The notes beneath the pieces are model-generated. The model saw only the letters and a list, made by a program, of their open reading frames with translations. It was not told the origin of the DNA and searched no databases. A stretch of DNA of 64,000 nt from Eutrigla gurnardus (Eukaryota; Chordata; Actinopteri; Perciformes; Triglidae), in assembly GCA_963514095.1 (NCBI GenBank), contig OY741281.1, positions 5,944,154 through 6,008,153 on the forward strand. Direction: 5' to 3'. Positions 26,476-38,637 of this stretch are shown piece after piece. Position 1 is the first letter of the stretch. Each line of letters opens with the position of its first letter. Made by a program: the position numbers and the translations under genes.

Positions 26476-27889
26476 CACACATTGAAGCCACTTGAATGTT
26501 TGAGGTAACAGTTCTAGAGATAAACATATTAAATGAGCTCTCACACATTGGTAACATGCTGAGAGAAACTATTAATGACCACAAGAAACTGTCTAGAATA
26601 TCGCTGAGAAAATGCACCTTTTTATGTGAAGCTAGCACGCTCTAGTGGTTCAAGGTGACATTACAGTATATGCTTCAGCAGGGCCTTCCTTAAATAAATA
26701 CAGAGAGATCTACTGGAAAAGGTGACAAAATGCACTTGCATCTACTTGAAAAGTTTGAAATTAAATTAAACAGACAGACAGATAAATTAAATGTGTAATG
26801 TCTAGATACATACTAGCTGCTCCGGATGATAGACCTCCATTTGTAATCCCAGTGATAAAAACATCCTTTTCCTCGCTGATTCAAATCAGCTTCTGTGTTT
26901 TTACCTTAACAATACAACATAATAATAATAAACACTGTGTGTTTGTGCCTGCTCATTTGAAAGACCAGACAATCATAAGTGAAATCTGTAGTTACTTCAT
27001 TTTTTTTAACCATCAACTCCCATGTAATCATCATTAACACTAGTTAAGATTGTTTTAGGAATAGTGGTGGCTGTTTTGATGAAAACATATCATAACTAGA
27101 AGTGGCTCGTGGCATGTGTTCAACCATTTGGTTATCCCCTTTAAAAGTGATATGACAACTGGGGAAAAAAACGACAGCCCGGCTTGTTTTAACCCGTGAG
27201 TCAACAGTTGAACATCTTGCTTTTGAAGCCCTGCAGCACTAAGGCTCCCTGTACTGCAGTGACTGGGGGTACCAACTGTTGTTTGACTCACACTCCCATC
27301 AGTATCTATTATTATCCATCCCACCAACATTGTTCCCTTTAATGTTTTGGTTTATGTATGTAACTTACTTTTTAATGTTTTCTTTATTATAAATATATAT
27401 ATATATATAAAATACATATTATTTTCTAATGATTTGTTTGTGCATCTGATTGGCACAATTGATCAAATGACAAAAACTAAATAAATACAAAGTTTTCATT
27501 GTTCATGTTTGCCTCATTGATAATACCGGGCATTCCCCCCCACGGGGATCATTTAAGTTTTCTCTTGCCTTAATTGCGCCAAGGACGATGTGGCTTTCTT
27601 TCCTTAAAAGGGCATATCCAGGAATGTCAACGCAGGCAAGGGAGTGTTGGTGGAAGTTACATTTACTCCTGCGGGGTAGTGAGGGCATATTCTGTATTTT
27701 ATTACCACGAATAATGAAACAATATAGTATGTTTTCGAATATATTTAATTAGTTGTAACATTAATGTTGAATTAAGACCGAAATAACCAATAGATTGCTT
27801 TTCAAGAGAATGATAATAGTTTCTTCCATAATGAGCCACCCCCCGTATCTTCCTTAGTTGGTTTGTCCTGAATGTTCTGTACGGAACCC

Positions 27890-27973
27890 AACAACATGAT
27901 TATCAGGAAGTGAAGGGCGGTGACCGTGGTTGAGAAAAGAGCAGTGTCGGGCTAGCAGACGGGTCGTTGTCAG
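27890..27973 (+). promoter_or_regulatory. myl12: myl12 5' untranslated exon and core promoter region
   Basis: The donor CAG|GTAAGA after 27973 pairs with the acceptor at 29130-29131 ahead of the first coding exon, so a non-coding first exon ends at 27973. An ETS-type GGAAGTG at about 27906 sits in a locally GC-richer segment. The 5' border of the exon is not visible and is approximate. Confidence 0.5.
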
Positions 27974-29131
27974 GTAAGACTGTCTCCTTTAATTTGATTT
28001 GTTTCTGTATACTAACCTTACATTACTACACTGTAAATGTTTTGCTATCGAGATGCCACACAAATGGTGACAAGCGGCCCGTTAATGTGAATATACGCTG
28101 TTTTAACCATTCTGCGTGTTCAGTAGATTGCACTGAAAACATGGCTAACGGTTAGCTGCTGTGCTAATGTGTCCGCAGCGGATGATACATTAATACATAG
28201 GTAATTTGTTACGTGAATTATTAGCTAATTAATAAGCAAACCTCTACCCGTGAATCCGGTTTACTCCCGCGACAGCTCGGCGTTTGCACTGGGCTAACGC
28301 AGGCAAATTGAATGCGGCTCAAGCTAGGCCGCAAACGGTATGCGTACTTAATAATGCGCAAGACGTTGACATCAGATCATATCCTGAAACAAATTAGCAT
28401 GAGGATGAGTTCGTTGAGTTTTGGAGCAATTTGAATGCGTTGCTTTGAAAAAGTATGATAGGCGGTTTATACGTTGTATTAAAACATTTGATAATTAAAA
28501 CGGTTAACAGTTGCACTCCTAACTATATCTGAATGTTCTTGAAACCTTTTATAATAACTCTCCTAGATAATATCTAGCCATAACACCACATTAGTCTCCC
28601 AATAGATGCAAAGCAGCTGTTGCTGTCCAAGCTGATTGAGACGATTTTTCCATCAACAGCCAATGGAAAATACATCAGCAAATGTCAACATTCAGCTGTG
28701 GCTGTAAAACACTCCTAAGTGTTCCTTTCAAAGCATTGCCTCATAAGGGCATCTGTCCTCACATCGCTAATTCTCCTGCGCTGCTCGGTGAAGGCAGTGA
28801 GCTGATCAACCTAGAAAGATGAGGAACATTTCCATTTATAGCCCAGTGTGGGACATCACACTGGGGAATCACTGCCAGAGAATTAAAATACCCTCCCACA
28901 GAGTTGTGGGCACAAACGACGTGATCTAATTTTGAGCAACAGCATGATCCATGTTGACTTCAGATTGACTCCCTTTTGTGTGATCTTTTTTGTCTGTCTA
29001 ATTTCCACCTATTATATATTTTGTCTTTTTCCTTTCTTGTCTATTTATTTGATAAGTTGTTTCCTTAAGGAGAAAGCTCTTGGCTGCAGGATGTATGATC
29101 TAACATGTATACATTTCATTCCTTTCCACAG
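27974..29131. other. myl12 first intron
   Basis: Separates the untranslated exon from the start codon exon. No coding or repeat feature recognised. Confidence 0.5.
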
Positions 29132-29154
29132 GTAAAAACAAATAAAGAGTCAAA

Positions 29155-30220
29155 ATGTCTAGCAAAAAAGCAAAGGGAAAGACCACGAAGAAGCGCCCTC
29201 AGCGCGCAACTTCCAATGTCTTCGCCATGTTTGACCAGTCTCAGATCCAGGAGTTCAAGGAGGCTTTCAACATGATCGACCAGAACCGTGATGGGTTTGT
29301 GGACAAAGAGGACCTTCACGATATGCTGGCTTCACTGGGTGAGTAGGAGAGCCTCTGAGTCACTTGCTGTAATCAGTTCTGCACTTTATACATGTGGGTG
29401 TGCACATCCACTGCTTACTGTTGGAAAACTCGTTATACAAGCAAGCATATTTTAATCGTCAGCTGACAGTGTCACCTTAAACCACTTCTGTAGTTGAAAC
29501 GCATCAGACTAAGTGGACCGTACTGGTGTCATTTTTATAGGAAAAAACCCAACTGATGAATACCTGGAGGCCATGATGATGGAAGCCCCTGGACCCATTA
29601 ATTTCACCATGTTCCTGACCATGTTTGGGGAGAAGCTCAATGGCACAGACCCTGAAGATGTGATCAGAAATGCATTTGCCTGCTTTGATGAGGAGGGGAC
29701 AGGTAAATTCTGAGTTGTTACAAAATAATCTATGGTGCTTTTGTTGACACAAAGATCAGTTTTGCATTAGCTTTAAAAGAGCCATAAAATAAGATTATTC
29801 GGTTTCATGTTTTTTTTTGTTTTTGTTTTTTTTTCAATTCTTACCTTCACCCGTTTAATGTAAAGCACATGACATTGAGACTGTCTGAAAGGTGTTTTTA
29901 CAAATAGTTTCCTTCCCTAAACTAATCTAGCTTTGTAAAGACAAACTCTTAAATATGGTAATGCAATCATTGCAAGCAGAAGGGGAATTCTCCGGGAGAT
30001 GATTCAGGCCGTCTTGGCCTTATCTAATTTGACTGTCTTCTCCTCAGGTTTCATCCAGGAAGATTACCTCAGAGATCTGCTCACAACAATGGGTGACCGG
30101 TTTACAGATGAGGAGGTGGACGAGCTCTTCAGAGAGGCCCCCATCGACAAGAAAAGCAACTTCAACTACGTGGAGTTCACACGCATCCTCAAGCACGGTG
30201 CCAAGGATAAGGACGATTAA
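29155..30220 (+). CDS. myl12: myosin regulatory light chain 12 (non-muscle/smooth muscle type)
   Basis: Coding exons 29155-29338, 29541-29702 and 30048-30220 give 172 aa, the usual length. The exon with ATG begins at 29132. The protein starts MSSKKAKGKTTKKRPQRATS and ends LKHGAKDKDD, nearly identical to human MYL12A/B. Thr19 and Ser20 (counting Met) in RATSNVF are the MLCK/ROCK phosphorylation sites. The first EF-hand loop, DQNRDGFVDKED (residues 42-53), keeps its metal ligands; later EF-hands are degenerate, as in the family. The protein binds the IQ motif of myosin II heavy chains and controls actomyosin assembly and contractility in the cytoplasm. It is divergent from myom1, as in human. 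Which teleost paralogue this is cannot be told from sequence alone. Confidence 0.97.
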
Positions 30221-30549
30221 AGGGCCCTACCAGCAGAATTCTTTCCACACTCTTGGCCTCTCCCGTCAGCCAGATCGCCGCGCCGCATGTCTCGACTCTC
30301 CAGTACAAGCCCCCTTTTAAACAAACCAAAGCAATAACTATCCACTATTGTGTGTTGTGAACTTCAAGTTTTGCAAATGTACACATCTCTTAATGAGAAG
30401 AAAAATATTCAAGTCAGTTGTAAAATGTTTTTCCTGTCATGTCAAAGATGTGAATGTGGCAGCACCTTGGAAGCTCGAAGGGATACGTCTTTGCAATTCA
30501 TGTGATCAGGTTTAGCGGAATTTTTACATTTTATAATATGAACTTTTTA

Positions 30550-30555
30550 AATAAA
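30550..30555 (+). terminator. myl12: myl12 poly(A) signal
   Basis: AATAAA 330 nt after the myl12 stop codon, followed by a GT/T-rich stretch (GTTGTATTTTG). Cleavage is expected near 30570-30580. Confidence 0.8.
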
Positions 30556-30821
30556 GCATTCTATCAAGTTGTATTTTGCTGACTGTTTCCCTTCCATAAA
30601 TGACAACTGAAATAAGGTTGCATTATTCTCTTTATTTTGCCTGTAGCATAGGTGAAATGCTCACACACAACTTTTCTTTCTTTGGTTGCTTGTCGAGACC
30701 TGACAAGTCGACTCCCTCCTCACTGAATTCATTCAGCGTGTACCGACGAGCACTAGCTGAATTCTTTCTGTGAGGGCAAATGAAAACAATCTCTACTGAA
30801 ACCAACGGCGTTGGGTTTTAA

Positions 30822-31045
30822 TTTCCATATGTAATGTTATCAGACGAGCGTGATACGGTTGATGCCACCTGACTGTCGGCTTACAATCTTTTTAGCAGCA
30901 GTAGCTACATGAGCTCATAATTTACATAGCAAATGCCAAAATTTGTATCCTTTACAGAAGCGAATGTGTCAACTTTTGAAGGGGTTGCAAGTAATGAGAT
31001 CTCATCGGTGTGAAAAACCTTTTTCAACATGCTACACTATGACTT
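30822..31045. repeat. duplicated unique-like block, copy 1
   Basis: Begins TTTCCATATGTAATGTTATC and is repeated almost base for base at 32750-32985 (offset about 1,928 bp), with a few substitutions and small indels. It marks the left edge of the T-rich array. Confidence 0.9.
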
Positions 31046-32749
31046 GTTTTGTGTACTATGACTTAAATTATGACTTTTCTGACATTCTACTGGCTTTTTT
31101 TTTTTACTTTTTTTCGACATACTGTACTATGGCCTTTTTTTCTTCCTTTTTTTTTTACTTTTTTCACATACTTTTCTGATTTTTTATTATATACTTTAAT
31201 GACTTTTTTTCTTTTTTGACATATTGTACTGACTTTTTTGTAACTTTTTTTTTTACTTTTTTCGACATACTTTACTATGACTTTTTTTTTTACTTTTTTC
31301 AACATACTTTACTATGACTTTACTTTTTTGACATACTGTACTGACTTTTTTGTAACTTTACTTTTATCGACATACTTTACTATGACTTTTTTAAACCTTT
31401 TGACATGCTATACTATGACTTTTTCAACATGCTATACTATGACTTGTTTTGTGTACTATGACAAATTATGACTTTTTTCTGACATTCTACTGGCTTTTTT
31501 TTTTTTTTTTACTTTGACTTTTTTTCAACATACTGTACTATGGCCTTTTTTTCTTTCTTTTTTACTTTTTTCAACATACTTTTCTGATTTTTTTTTTATA
31601 TACTTTAATGACTTTTTTTTACTTTTTTGACATACTGTACTGACTTTTTTGTAACTTTTTTTTTTTTACTTTTTTCGACATACTTTACTATGACTTTTAT
31701 TTTACTTTTTTCGACATACTTTACTATGACTTTTTTTGACATACTTTAATGACTACTTTTTTGACATACTGTACTGACTTTTTTGTTACTTTTATCGACA
31801 TACTTTACTATGACTTTTTTAAACCTTTTGACATGCTATACTAGGACTTTTTCAACATGCTATACTATGACTTGTTTTGTGTACTATGACAAATTATGAC
31901 TTTTTTCCGACATTCTACTGGCTTTTTTTTTTACTTTTACTTTTTTTCGACATACTTTACTATGACTTTTTTTTACTTTTTTCGACATACTTTACTATGA
32001 CTTTTTTTGACATACTTTAATGACTACTTTTTTGACATACTGTACTGACTTTTTTGTTACTTTTATCGACATACTTTACTATGACTTTTTTAAACCTTTT
32101 GACATGCTATACTATGACTTTTTCAACATGCTATACTATGACTTGTTTTGTGTACTATGACAAATTATGACTTTTTTCCGACATTCTACTGGCTTTTTTT
32201 TTTTTTTTTTTACTTTTTTTAGACATACTGTACTATGGCCTTTTTTTCTTTCTTTTTTTTTTTACTTTTTTCGACATACTTTTCGGATTTTTTTTTATAT
32301 ACTTTAATTACTTTTTTGACATACTGTACTGACTTTTTTGTAACTTTTTTTTTTACTTTTTTCGACATTACTATGACTTTTTTTTACTTTTTTCGACATA
32401 CTTTACTATGACTTTTTTTTTACTTTTTTGACATACTTTAATGACTTTTTACTTTTTTGACATACTGTACTGACTTTTTTGTAACTTTTTTGTAACTTTT
32501 TTCAACATACTTTACTATGACTTTTTTAAACCTTTTGACATGCTATACTATGACTTTTTCAACGTGCTATACTATAACTTAAATTATGACTTTTCAACAT
32601 ATACTATGACTTTTTTTTCAAACTTTTCTCGACATACTAAACTGATTTCGACATATACATTACTTTTTTGTACTTTTTTGACATGCCATACTCTTGACTT
32701 TTTTTTTTTTTTTCACCATGCTATGCAATCATTTTTTATTACTTTTTAG

Positions 32750-32985
32750 TTTCCATATGTAATGTTATCAGACTAGCGTGATACGGTTGATGCCACCTAT
32801 GACTGTCGGCTTACAATCTTTTTAGCAGCAGTAGCTACATGAGCTCATAATTTACATAGCAAATGCCAAAATTTGTATCCTTTACAGAAGAGAATGTGTC
32901 TCAACTTTTGAAGGCGCTGCAAGTAATGAGATCTCATCGGTGTGAAAAACCTTTTTCAACATGCTACACTATGACTTTTTTCAAC
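32750..32985. repeat. duplicated unique-like block, copy 2
   Basis: Near-identical copy of 30822-31045, embedded in the array. It differs, for instance, by GACTAGCG versus GACGAGCG and an inserted CTAT. Confidence 0.9.
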
Positions 32986-33249
32986 ATGCTACACTATGAC
33001 TTGTTTTGTGTACTATGACTTAAATTATGATTTTTTTCCGACATTCTACTGGCTTTTTTTTTTTTTTACTTTTACTATTTTTCGACATACTGTACTATGG
33101 CCTCTTTTTTTATTTTTTTACTTTTTTTAGACATACTGTACTATGGCCTTTTTTTCTTTCTTTTTTTTTTTTCTTTTTTTGACATACTTTTCTGATTTTT
33201 TTTAATATACTTTAATGACTTTTTTTTACTTTTTTGACATACTGTACTG

Positions 33250-33608
33250 GAGGGCTGCACGGTGGTGTAGTGGGTAGCACTCTCGCCTCACAGCAAGAGG
33301 GTCCTGGGTTCGATTCCCGGGTCGGCCCGGGTTCCTTCTGTGTGGAGTTTGCATGTTCTCCCCGTGTAAGCGTGGGTTCTCCACAGTCCAAAGACATGCA
33401 GGATGGGGATAGGTTCATTGGTGACTCTAAATTGCCCGTAGGTGTGAATGTGAGCGTGAATGGTTGTTTGTCTCTACATGTCTCCCTGTGATAGACTGGC
33501 GTCCTGTCCAGGGTGTACCCTGCCTTCGCCCAATGACAGCTGGGATCGGCTCCAGCCCCCCCGTGACCCTAAATACAGGATAAGCGGTAGAAAATGGATG
33601 GATGGATG
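33250..33608 (+). mobile_element. tRNA-derived SINE
   Basis: The head looks like a tRNA: an A box within GGTGGTGTAGTGGGTAGCAC and a perfect B box GGTTCGATTCC at 33307-33317. The body (TGTGTGGAGTTTGCATGTTC, CAAAGACATGCAGG, GATAGACTGGCGTCCTGTCC) matches a very common fish SINE, and it ends in a (GGAT)n tail. It is flanked by a perfect 14-bp direct repeat, GACATACTGTACTG, at 33236-33249 and 33609-33622, the target site duplication made from one satellite monomer. Transcription would be by RNA polymerase III; it needs a LINE in trans to move. Confidence 0.93.
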
Positions 33609-34829
33609 GACATACTGTACTGACTTTTTTGTAACTTTTTTAAAAACTTTTTTCGACATACTTTACTATGACTTTTTTAAACCTTTTGACATGCTATACT
33701 ATGACTTTTTCAACATGCTATACTATAACTTAAATTATGACTTTACAACATATACTATGACTTTTTTTTTTAACTTTTCTCGACATACTAAACTGATTTC
33801 GACACATACATTGCTTTTTTGTACTTTTTTGACATGCCATACTTGACTTTTTTTTTTTTTTTTCGCCATTACTTTTTTTTTACATACTATATTATACTAT
33901 GCTTTTTATGTCTTATTTGATATGCTATACTATTAGTTTTTTCGACATAGATACTATGACTTATATTCCTACTTTTGTCAATTTTTTGGACTTGCTAAAA
34001 ACATTTTTTTTTTACTTTCTTCGACATACTATGCAGACTTTTTTCAACACGCTATACTATGACTTTTTATTACTTTTTTCGTCACACTTCAATTTGATAT
34101 AGTAGGACTTTTCTTCTAATTTTTTCGACATCCTAAACTATGACTTTTTTTTTAATTACTTTTTTTCGACATGCAATGAAAAACTCGTTCAAAAAATTCA
34201 ATTTATTAATTCTCCCCAGTGAACAATTTGAGCTGCAGAACGTGTATACACACACAACAAACATAACAAAACATACAATGTAACAAAAAAAACATACAGC
34301 ATGTTGACATAACATGCCAATTAAATGTTATAAATATTGATTGGCAAAAAAATGTCATTACAAATTTCACGTAGTAAATTACACAAAATATAAAAAGTCA
34401 TACTAAAGTTCTTATAATATCTAAATAGTCATACTATTGTGTGTCATGAAAATGTCCTATAAAAGCTCTGTCATATTATCATATACTACATGCCACAATA
34501 GAATATTTTTATGACATTGGAACTAAGGGAAACCTTTTGAGTTGGATTATGAAAGTTTTATCAAATGTGTTATGTCGCCCTCTATTGTCTAAATGAAAAA
34601 TGCAAGCTGTATGGTGCTACCTTCACACGCTATCGGTAAATATAACAACTACACGTGTAGATCATAGAGGTTAATAACATGACTTTGTACGGTGGTGTGC
34701 TGCCATCAGGAAGTAATCCCAGTTCATTGGGATACATAATATGAAAAGATTACGGGAGAGGTTAAGGCCCTGGGTTGACCCCATGTGTGCATGCTTGAGT
34801 TAATTCTGAAATTTACGAGGTGCCCTGAA

Positions 34830-34922
34830 CGCCTCTCGAGCCTTACGGAACCACGCTAGGACAGCATCTTCGCTGTCGCCGGTTCCGTCTGTGAGCCTGT
34901 GTGCTGCCGTCGGAATGTCCAG
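34830..34922 (+). promoter_or_regulatory. fastkd3: fastkd3 5' untranslated exon / promoter region
   Basis: A locally GC-rich stretch ends at donor CAG|GTATGA after 34922. It pairs with acceptor ttgcag ahead of 35223, leaving a short leader in the start-codon exon. The left border is approximate. Confidence 0.5.
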
Positions 34923-35254
34923 GTATGAACTTATCCTGTTTAATTTAGCCATTTGCTGTTTATTCGTCACTGTGAGCCGAAGTGTCAGCTTTTAAACACG
35001 CTAATCTGAGCAGCGCAACTCTTCTAGGCTAGCCGCAAAGCTAAGCAGCTAAGTAGCTAACATTAGCTAACAGCAACCTCAAGGTTGGTTAACAGAAGAG
35101 TGAGTTGATGGGAGGAGCTGAGTGAGTTAGTCTTGTTGTTATCTGATTTGGTTTCATAGTGGGAATGTTTGAGTTTACTTTTTTGTGTTTTTTTTTTAAA
35201 GTTTGTCTTGTTGTTGTTGCAGCTGGGTCTGAAGAACAGTCCTGGTGCGGGGTC

Positions 35255-38200
35255 ATGGCTCTGAAGCTGATCCAGAGAGCTCCACTCTTCAGGCAGTTTG
35301 GGATTCAGCGTTACCCCTCCATCGGACCTGTCTGCACCACCAGGCTCCCGAGAGCCAGCAGTGAAGGTCAGCCCTCATGTGTCGCCTGCCTGTGCACCTC
35401 AGCGGGCAGCTGCATCCGCAGACGGGGCTGCAAGAAGCTCCAGTTGGACTTGGGGATAAGAAACCTGACCACCATAGCTAAGGAGCCGTCCTTCGTCGCC
35501 TGCAGCTCTGTGGGACTCCACAGAGACTCGGGACCCCTGTTCCGACTGACCCAGCTGCACCGACCCACGGCTGCAGAGGAGCAGGCTTTCCAGCAGCGGC
35601 TGGGGAGCTGCTCCTCGTCTCGGCAGGTCTTCACACTGCTGCGCTCCGTGGGGATCATGTCCGACACCATGGCTGCAGCAGCACTTCACCGTGTGGCCGA
35701 CCTGGAGCAGGAGGGCGACTGTCTGAAGGACCCCGCAGTGCTGGAGAAGGCCACCATCACATCTCTGTGCTTCCAGCTGGAGCAGGACTCTGGGCGGCTG
35801 ACAGATGCTGGTCTGGTTTCAGCTCTCCTGGCTTGCACTCGCCTCTTCTTGGACCCTTGGAGCACGTTGATGGTGCGGCTGGTGTCTGAGAGCCAGGAGA
35901 GGTTGGACCGAGGGCAGATGAGTGTGGGGCAGCTGTGCACCCTGGGCCAGGCGATGCTGGCTATAGAGGGTCCCAACTGTGTGATGCTGGTGCAGGTGAT
36001 GGAGCAAATCCAGAAGCAGAAGCCTGCCCAGTGGAGCCTGGCAGATCTCATCGCTGTCTATAGATTCCTGCAAGGTGGCGTGGTCCAAGATGGAAAACAC
36101 CGGGACCTTCTGAACGCCATGCACACCCACGCCATGACGGTCACCTCCCGCATGGATCCTCCTGCGGTCAGCGGGCTGCTCAGTGCTCTCGTGACCCTGA
36201 ACCAGACGCAGGCCGTGCCTCTTGTGATAAATCTGTGTAAGCAGGCTGTGCGGCATGTACCTCGCTTCACCGATGAGGAGCTCACCGTTGTGCTCGGGGC
36301 CCTAATGCACTTCGGTCACAGCGATCATTACTTCGTGGAGGCGATGGAGAGGTACGTTCCCACCATGTCCTTCACCTCGCACCCAGAGACGGTAACCAAG
36401 GTGATCCAGTTCTTTGGCCGGAGGAACATCCTGTCCCAGACTGTGTTTGACGCCGTTGCAGAGAGCTTCGTGTACCGAGCAGACGACTACAGCACCAGCC
36501 AGGTGGCGAGGCAGATCATGGCCTTCGGAAAGCTCGGCTACCTTCCTCCCAACGCTGGCGAGGTGTTCGGGAAAGTTGAAACCATCCTACGTACGCGCTT
36601 CTCACACTTCCAGCCCCGGACGCTGCTCAACCTCCTTCACGCCTGCACACTGGTGGAGAGGTTCCCTGTGAACTTTGTCTCCAAAGTTTTCAGCAGTTAC
36701 TTCCTCCAGCAACTGCAAGGTAAAACACCCGGTCATACACCAGCAATATGTCCAACCTTTTCATGAAGGCGTGATTAAAAAGAATACCCGGCTGCATTTT
36801 TTTGTCTCCAGAGCAGGGCACAGGAATGGACCGGATCGTCCTGGCACAGCTGACCCAGCTCTACATGACTCTGAAGTTGGAATGTCCTTTCTATGAGGTA
36901 AAAATATTGGATATGTCAAGGACGAGAAAAGCAGAACAGAATGACAAGGGAACAATGCACAGCCACAAACCTGAATACACACCCTCCTACTTGACGTGAT
37001 CAGTGTGCGAGGTCCAGTGCATTCCAGTTATCTGTGATAAAACCTGTACTGGTGACGTTCTACTTTTCACATAATGACTGAAGACCGACACAAAACAGAT
37101 GTGAACCTGTCGGGTTCTGTTGCTCAGTTTTGTAAATGGATACAGAACATTTCCCAGTTGAAATAATTAAATGTCACCACGTATTGAAGCATCCGTTATG
37201 GTTTAGTATGGGTGACCTTGTGCTTTTATTCTGAAGGCTTAGACCAAAACATATTTTACATGTCGCTTTCCTCTAAATATTTTGGATGTTTAGGTCAGTT
37301 GCTCAATAGAAATCAGAAAAAATGACTTCCAACCAAAAATGATGTTGTAGGGTGGATTTAGTTGGAAAGACTTTAAGTGTTTGCGTTCCTTCCCACCTTC
37401 TGTCGTCCCCTCAGGGTCCCAAGCTCCTTCCGAAGTACCGCGTCAAGTCTTTCCTCATGTCTGGACGCTCTCTGGAGACCCCGGTGGACGCACATCTGTA
37501 CAACTCTGTGAAAAATGGACTGGTGGATTTGCTCGGGGCTCGTTCATACTTTGGATCCAAAGTTCTGACGCCGTACTGCTACACACTCGGTAACGGAGCA
37601 GCTGCCAATCTCCTAAATGTTTCCCGTAGACGCCGAAAAGGGCTCGACCTCAACGTTTGTTTTTGTTCTTGTAGACGTGGAGATCAAACTTGATGAAGAC
37701 GGATATGTGCTGCCTGCCAGTCACATTGATGATGTATACACAAGGTAAATGTTTTTATGTATTATACAAAGTTGTAAAATCCCTCTGAAGTTCATGTTTG
37801 AGACCTGATTTAAACACATCGTACTGTTGTTGTGTGTTTCAGGATAGCTCTTTGTATTGATGGTCAGAAGAGGTTCACTACAAACTCGAGGCAGCTTCTT
37901 GGAAAAGAGGCCATCAAGCAGCGACACCTGAGGCTTCTGGGATATGAAGTTGTTCAGGTTAGCCCCCCAACTTTTGTTGTTTGCTTTAGGGAGTCAGCAA
38001 TTTGTGTTCTTTTAGAATTTTCTGCCAGATGTCCATCTGCCAAAATGGTACCTAAAAACATTGTTATGAAATGACTGAATAAGGATTTCTATTTTTTCTA
38101 GATCCCTTACTATGAATTTGAAAAACTGCGAAACAAGACCAGCGTGGTGGAGTATCTGCACCAAAGAATCTTCCCTCACACTTACAGGCTGAGCTGGTGA
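35255..38200 (+). CDS. fastkd3: FAST kinase domain-containing protein 3, mitochondrial RNA regulator
   Basis: Coding exons 35255-36719, 36812-36897, 37415-37589, 37675-37744, 37843-37957 and 38102-38200 join in phase to 669 aa (human about 662). The start is ATG 35255, because the open frame upstream is intronic up to acceptor 35222. The first 30 residues are Arg-rich and lack acidic residues, as expected for a mitochondrial presequence. Landmarks shared with human FASTKD3 are ADLIAVYRFLQ, AVRHVPRFTDEEL, FGKLGYLPPNA, AQLTQLY, GPKLLPKYRVKSFL, SLETPVD and DVEIKLDEDGYVLP. The FAST_1/FAST_2 region is roughly residues 380-560. A C-terminal RAP domain (about 595-655) contains LLGKEAIKQRHLRLLGYEVV. 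The protein binds mitochondrial RNA and supports stability or translation of respiratory-chain transcripts. Confidence 0.95.
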
Positions 38201-38303
38201 TGATTCGTTTCTTTCTTCAAGAAATCTTTATTTATTTTTTCAAACAAATGTAAAGAAAAAAAACTGTTTTAAGTTATTGATTATGCAGTTACTCATACTT
38301 GAC

Positions 38304-38309
38304 AATAAA
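38304..38309 (+). terminator. fastkd3: fastkd3 poly(A) signal
   Basis: AATAAA 104 nt after the fastkd3 stop, followed by GT-rich TGACTGTTGTGTGACTT. Cleavage is expected near 38325. Confidence 0.8.
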
Positions 38310-38369
38310 GTGATTTTTGTATAAATAATGACTGTTGTGTGACTTCGATGTATTGTTTGAAAAATATAA

Positions 38370-38375
38370 TTTATT
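38370..38375 (-). terminator. chmp5: candidate chmp5 poly(A) signal
   Basis: AATAAA on the minus strand about 265 nt beyond the chmp5 stop, only about 60 bp from the fastkd3 signal on the other strand. Confidence 0.55.
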
Positions 38376-38637
38376 TTTTTCTTGGCAACTCATGCTGCTG
38401 AAACTGTACAAAGTTAAGAGAATCCCAATTCAAACAATCACCTCGGATACATATGAGCTCAAGCACAGAATAATAATCAAAGTTTAATTAAAGATACCTG
38501 ATTTAATGTTCATCAATCGTCTGACAGAAGATACTTTGGCGTTCTGTGCTGCACTATAAGGTTGGGAGTGTCAGTTGGATAAATACAAAAAAGGCTATGA
38601 TACATGTAAAACTAGCACAGGCGTTCTGATTGTTCCT

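Larger units (their letters stand above)
24400..27890. other. divergent intergenic region between myom1 and myl12
   Basis: No gene seen. It holds two recognisable mobile-element remnants (listed separately) and an AT microsatellite near 27393-27410. A CCAAT box lies at about 27787-27791, roughly 100 bp before the likely start of myl12 transcription. Confidence 0.5.
31045..34190. repeat. T-rich satellite-like array with higher-order structure
   Basis: Dozens of variants of GACATACTTTACTATGACTT separated by T runs, all in one orientation, with spacing of about 25-40 bp. Longer units recur: the segment 'caacatgctatactatgacttg...tgacattctactggc' appears near 31425, 31850 and 32120. The 224-bp block at 30822 is duplicated at 32750, so small repeats sit inside larger duplications. 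The plus strand is strongly T-rich and the minus strand A-rich. Open frames rich in Tyr/Phe/Thr (or Lys on the other strand) here are repeat artefacts. The array lies between the 3' end of myl12 and the 5' end of fastkd3. Confidence 0.9.

Noticed and set aside
31087..34102. Lys- or Phe/Tyr-rich open frames in the T-rich array
   Set aside because: Products of the tandem repeat, with no start context or conservation expected.
35159..35254. Upstream in-frame methionine extending fastkd3 by 32 residues
   Set aside because: The sequence before 35223 is a polypyrimidine tract and acceptor, hence intron; ATG 35255 matches the family start MAL.
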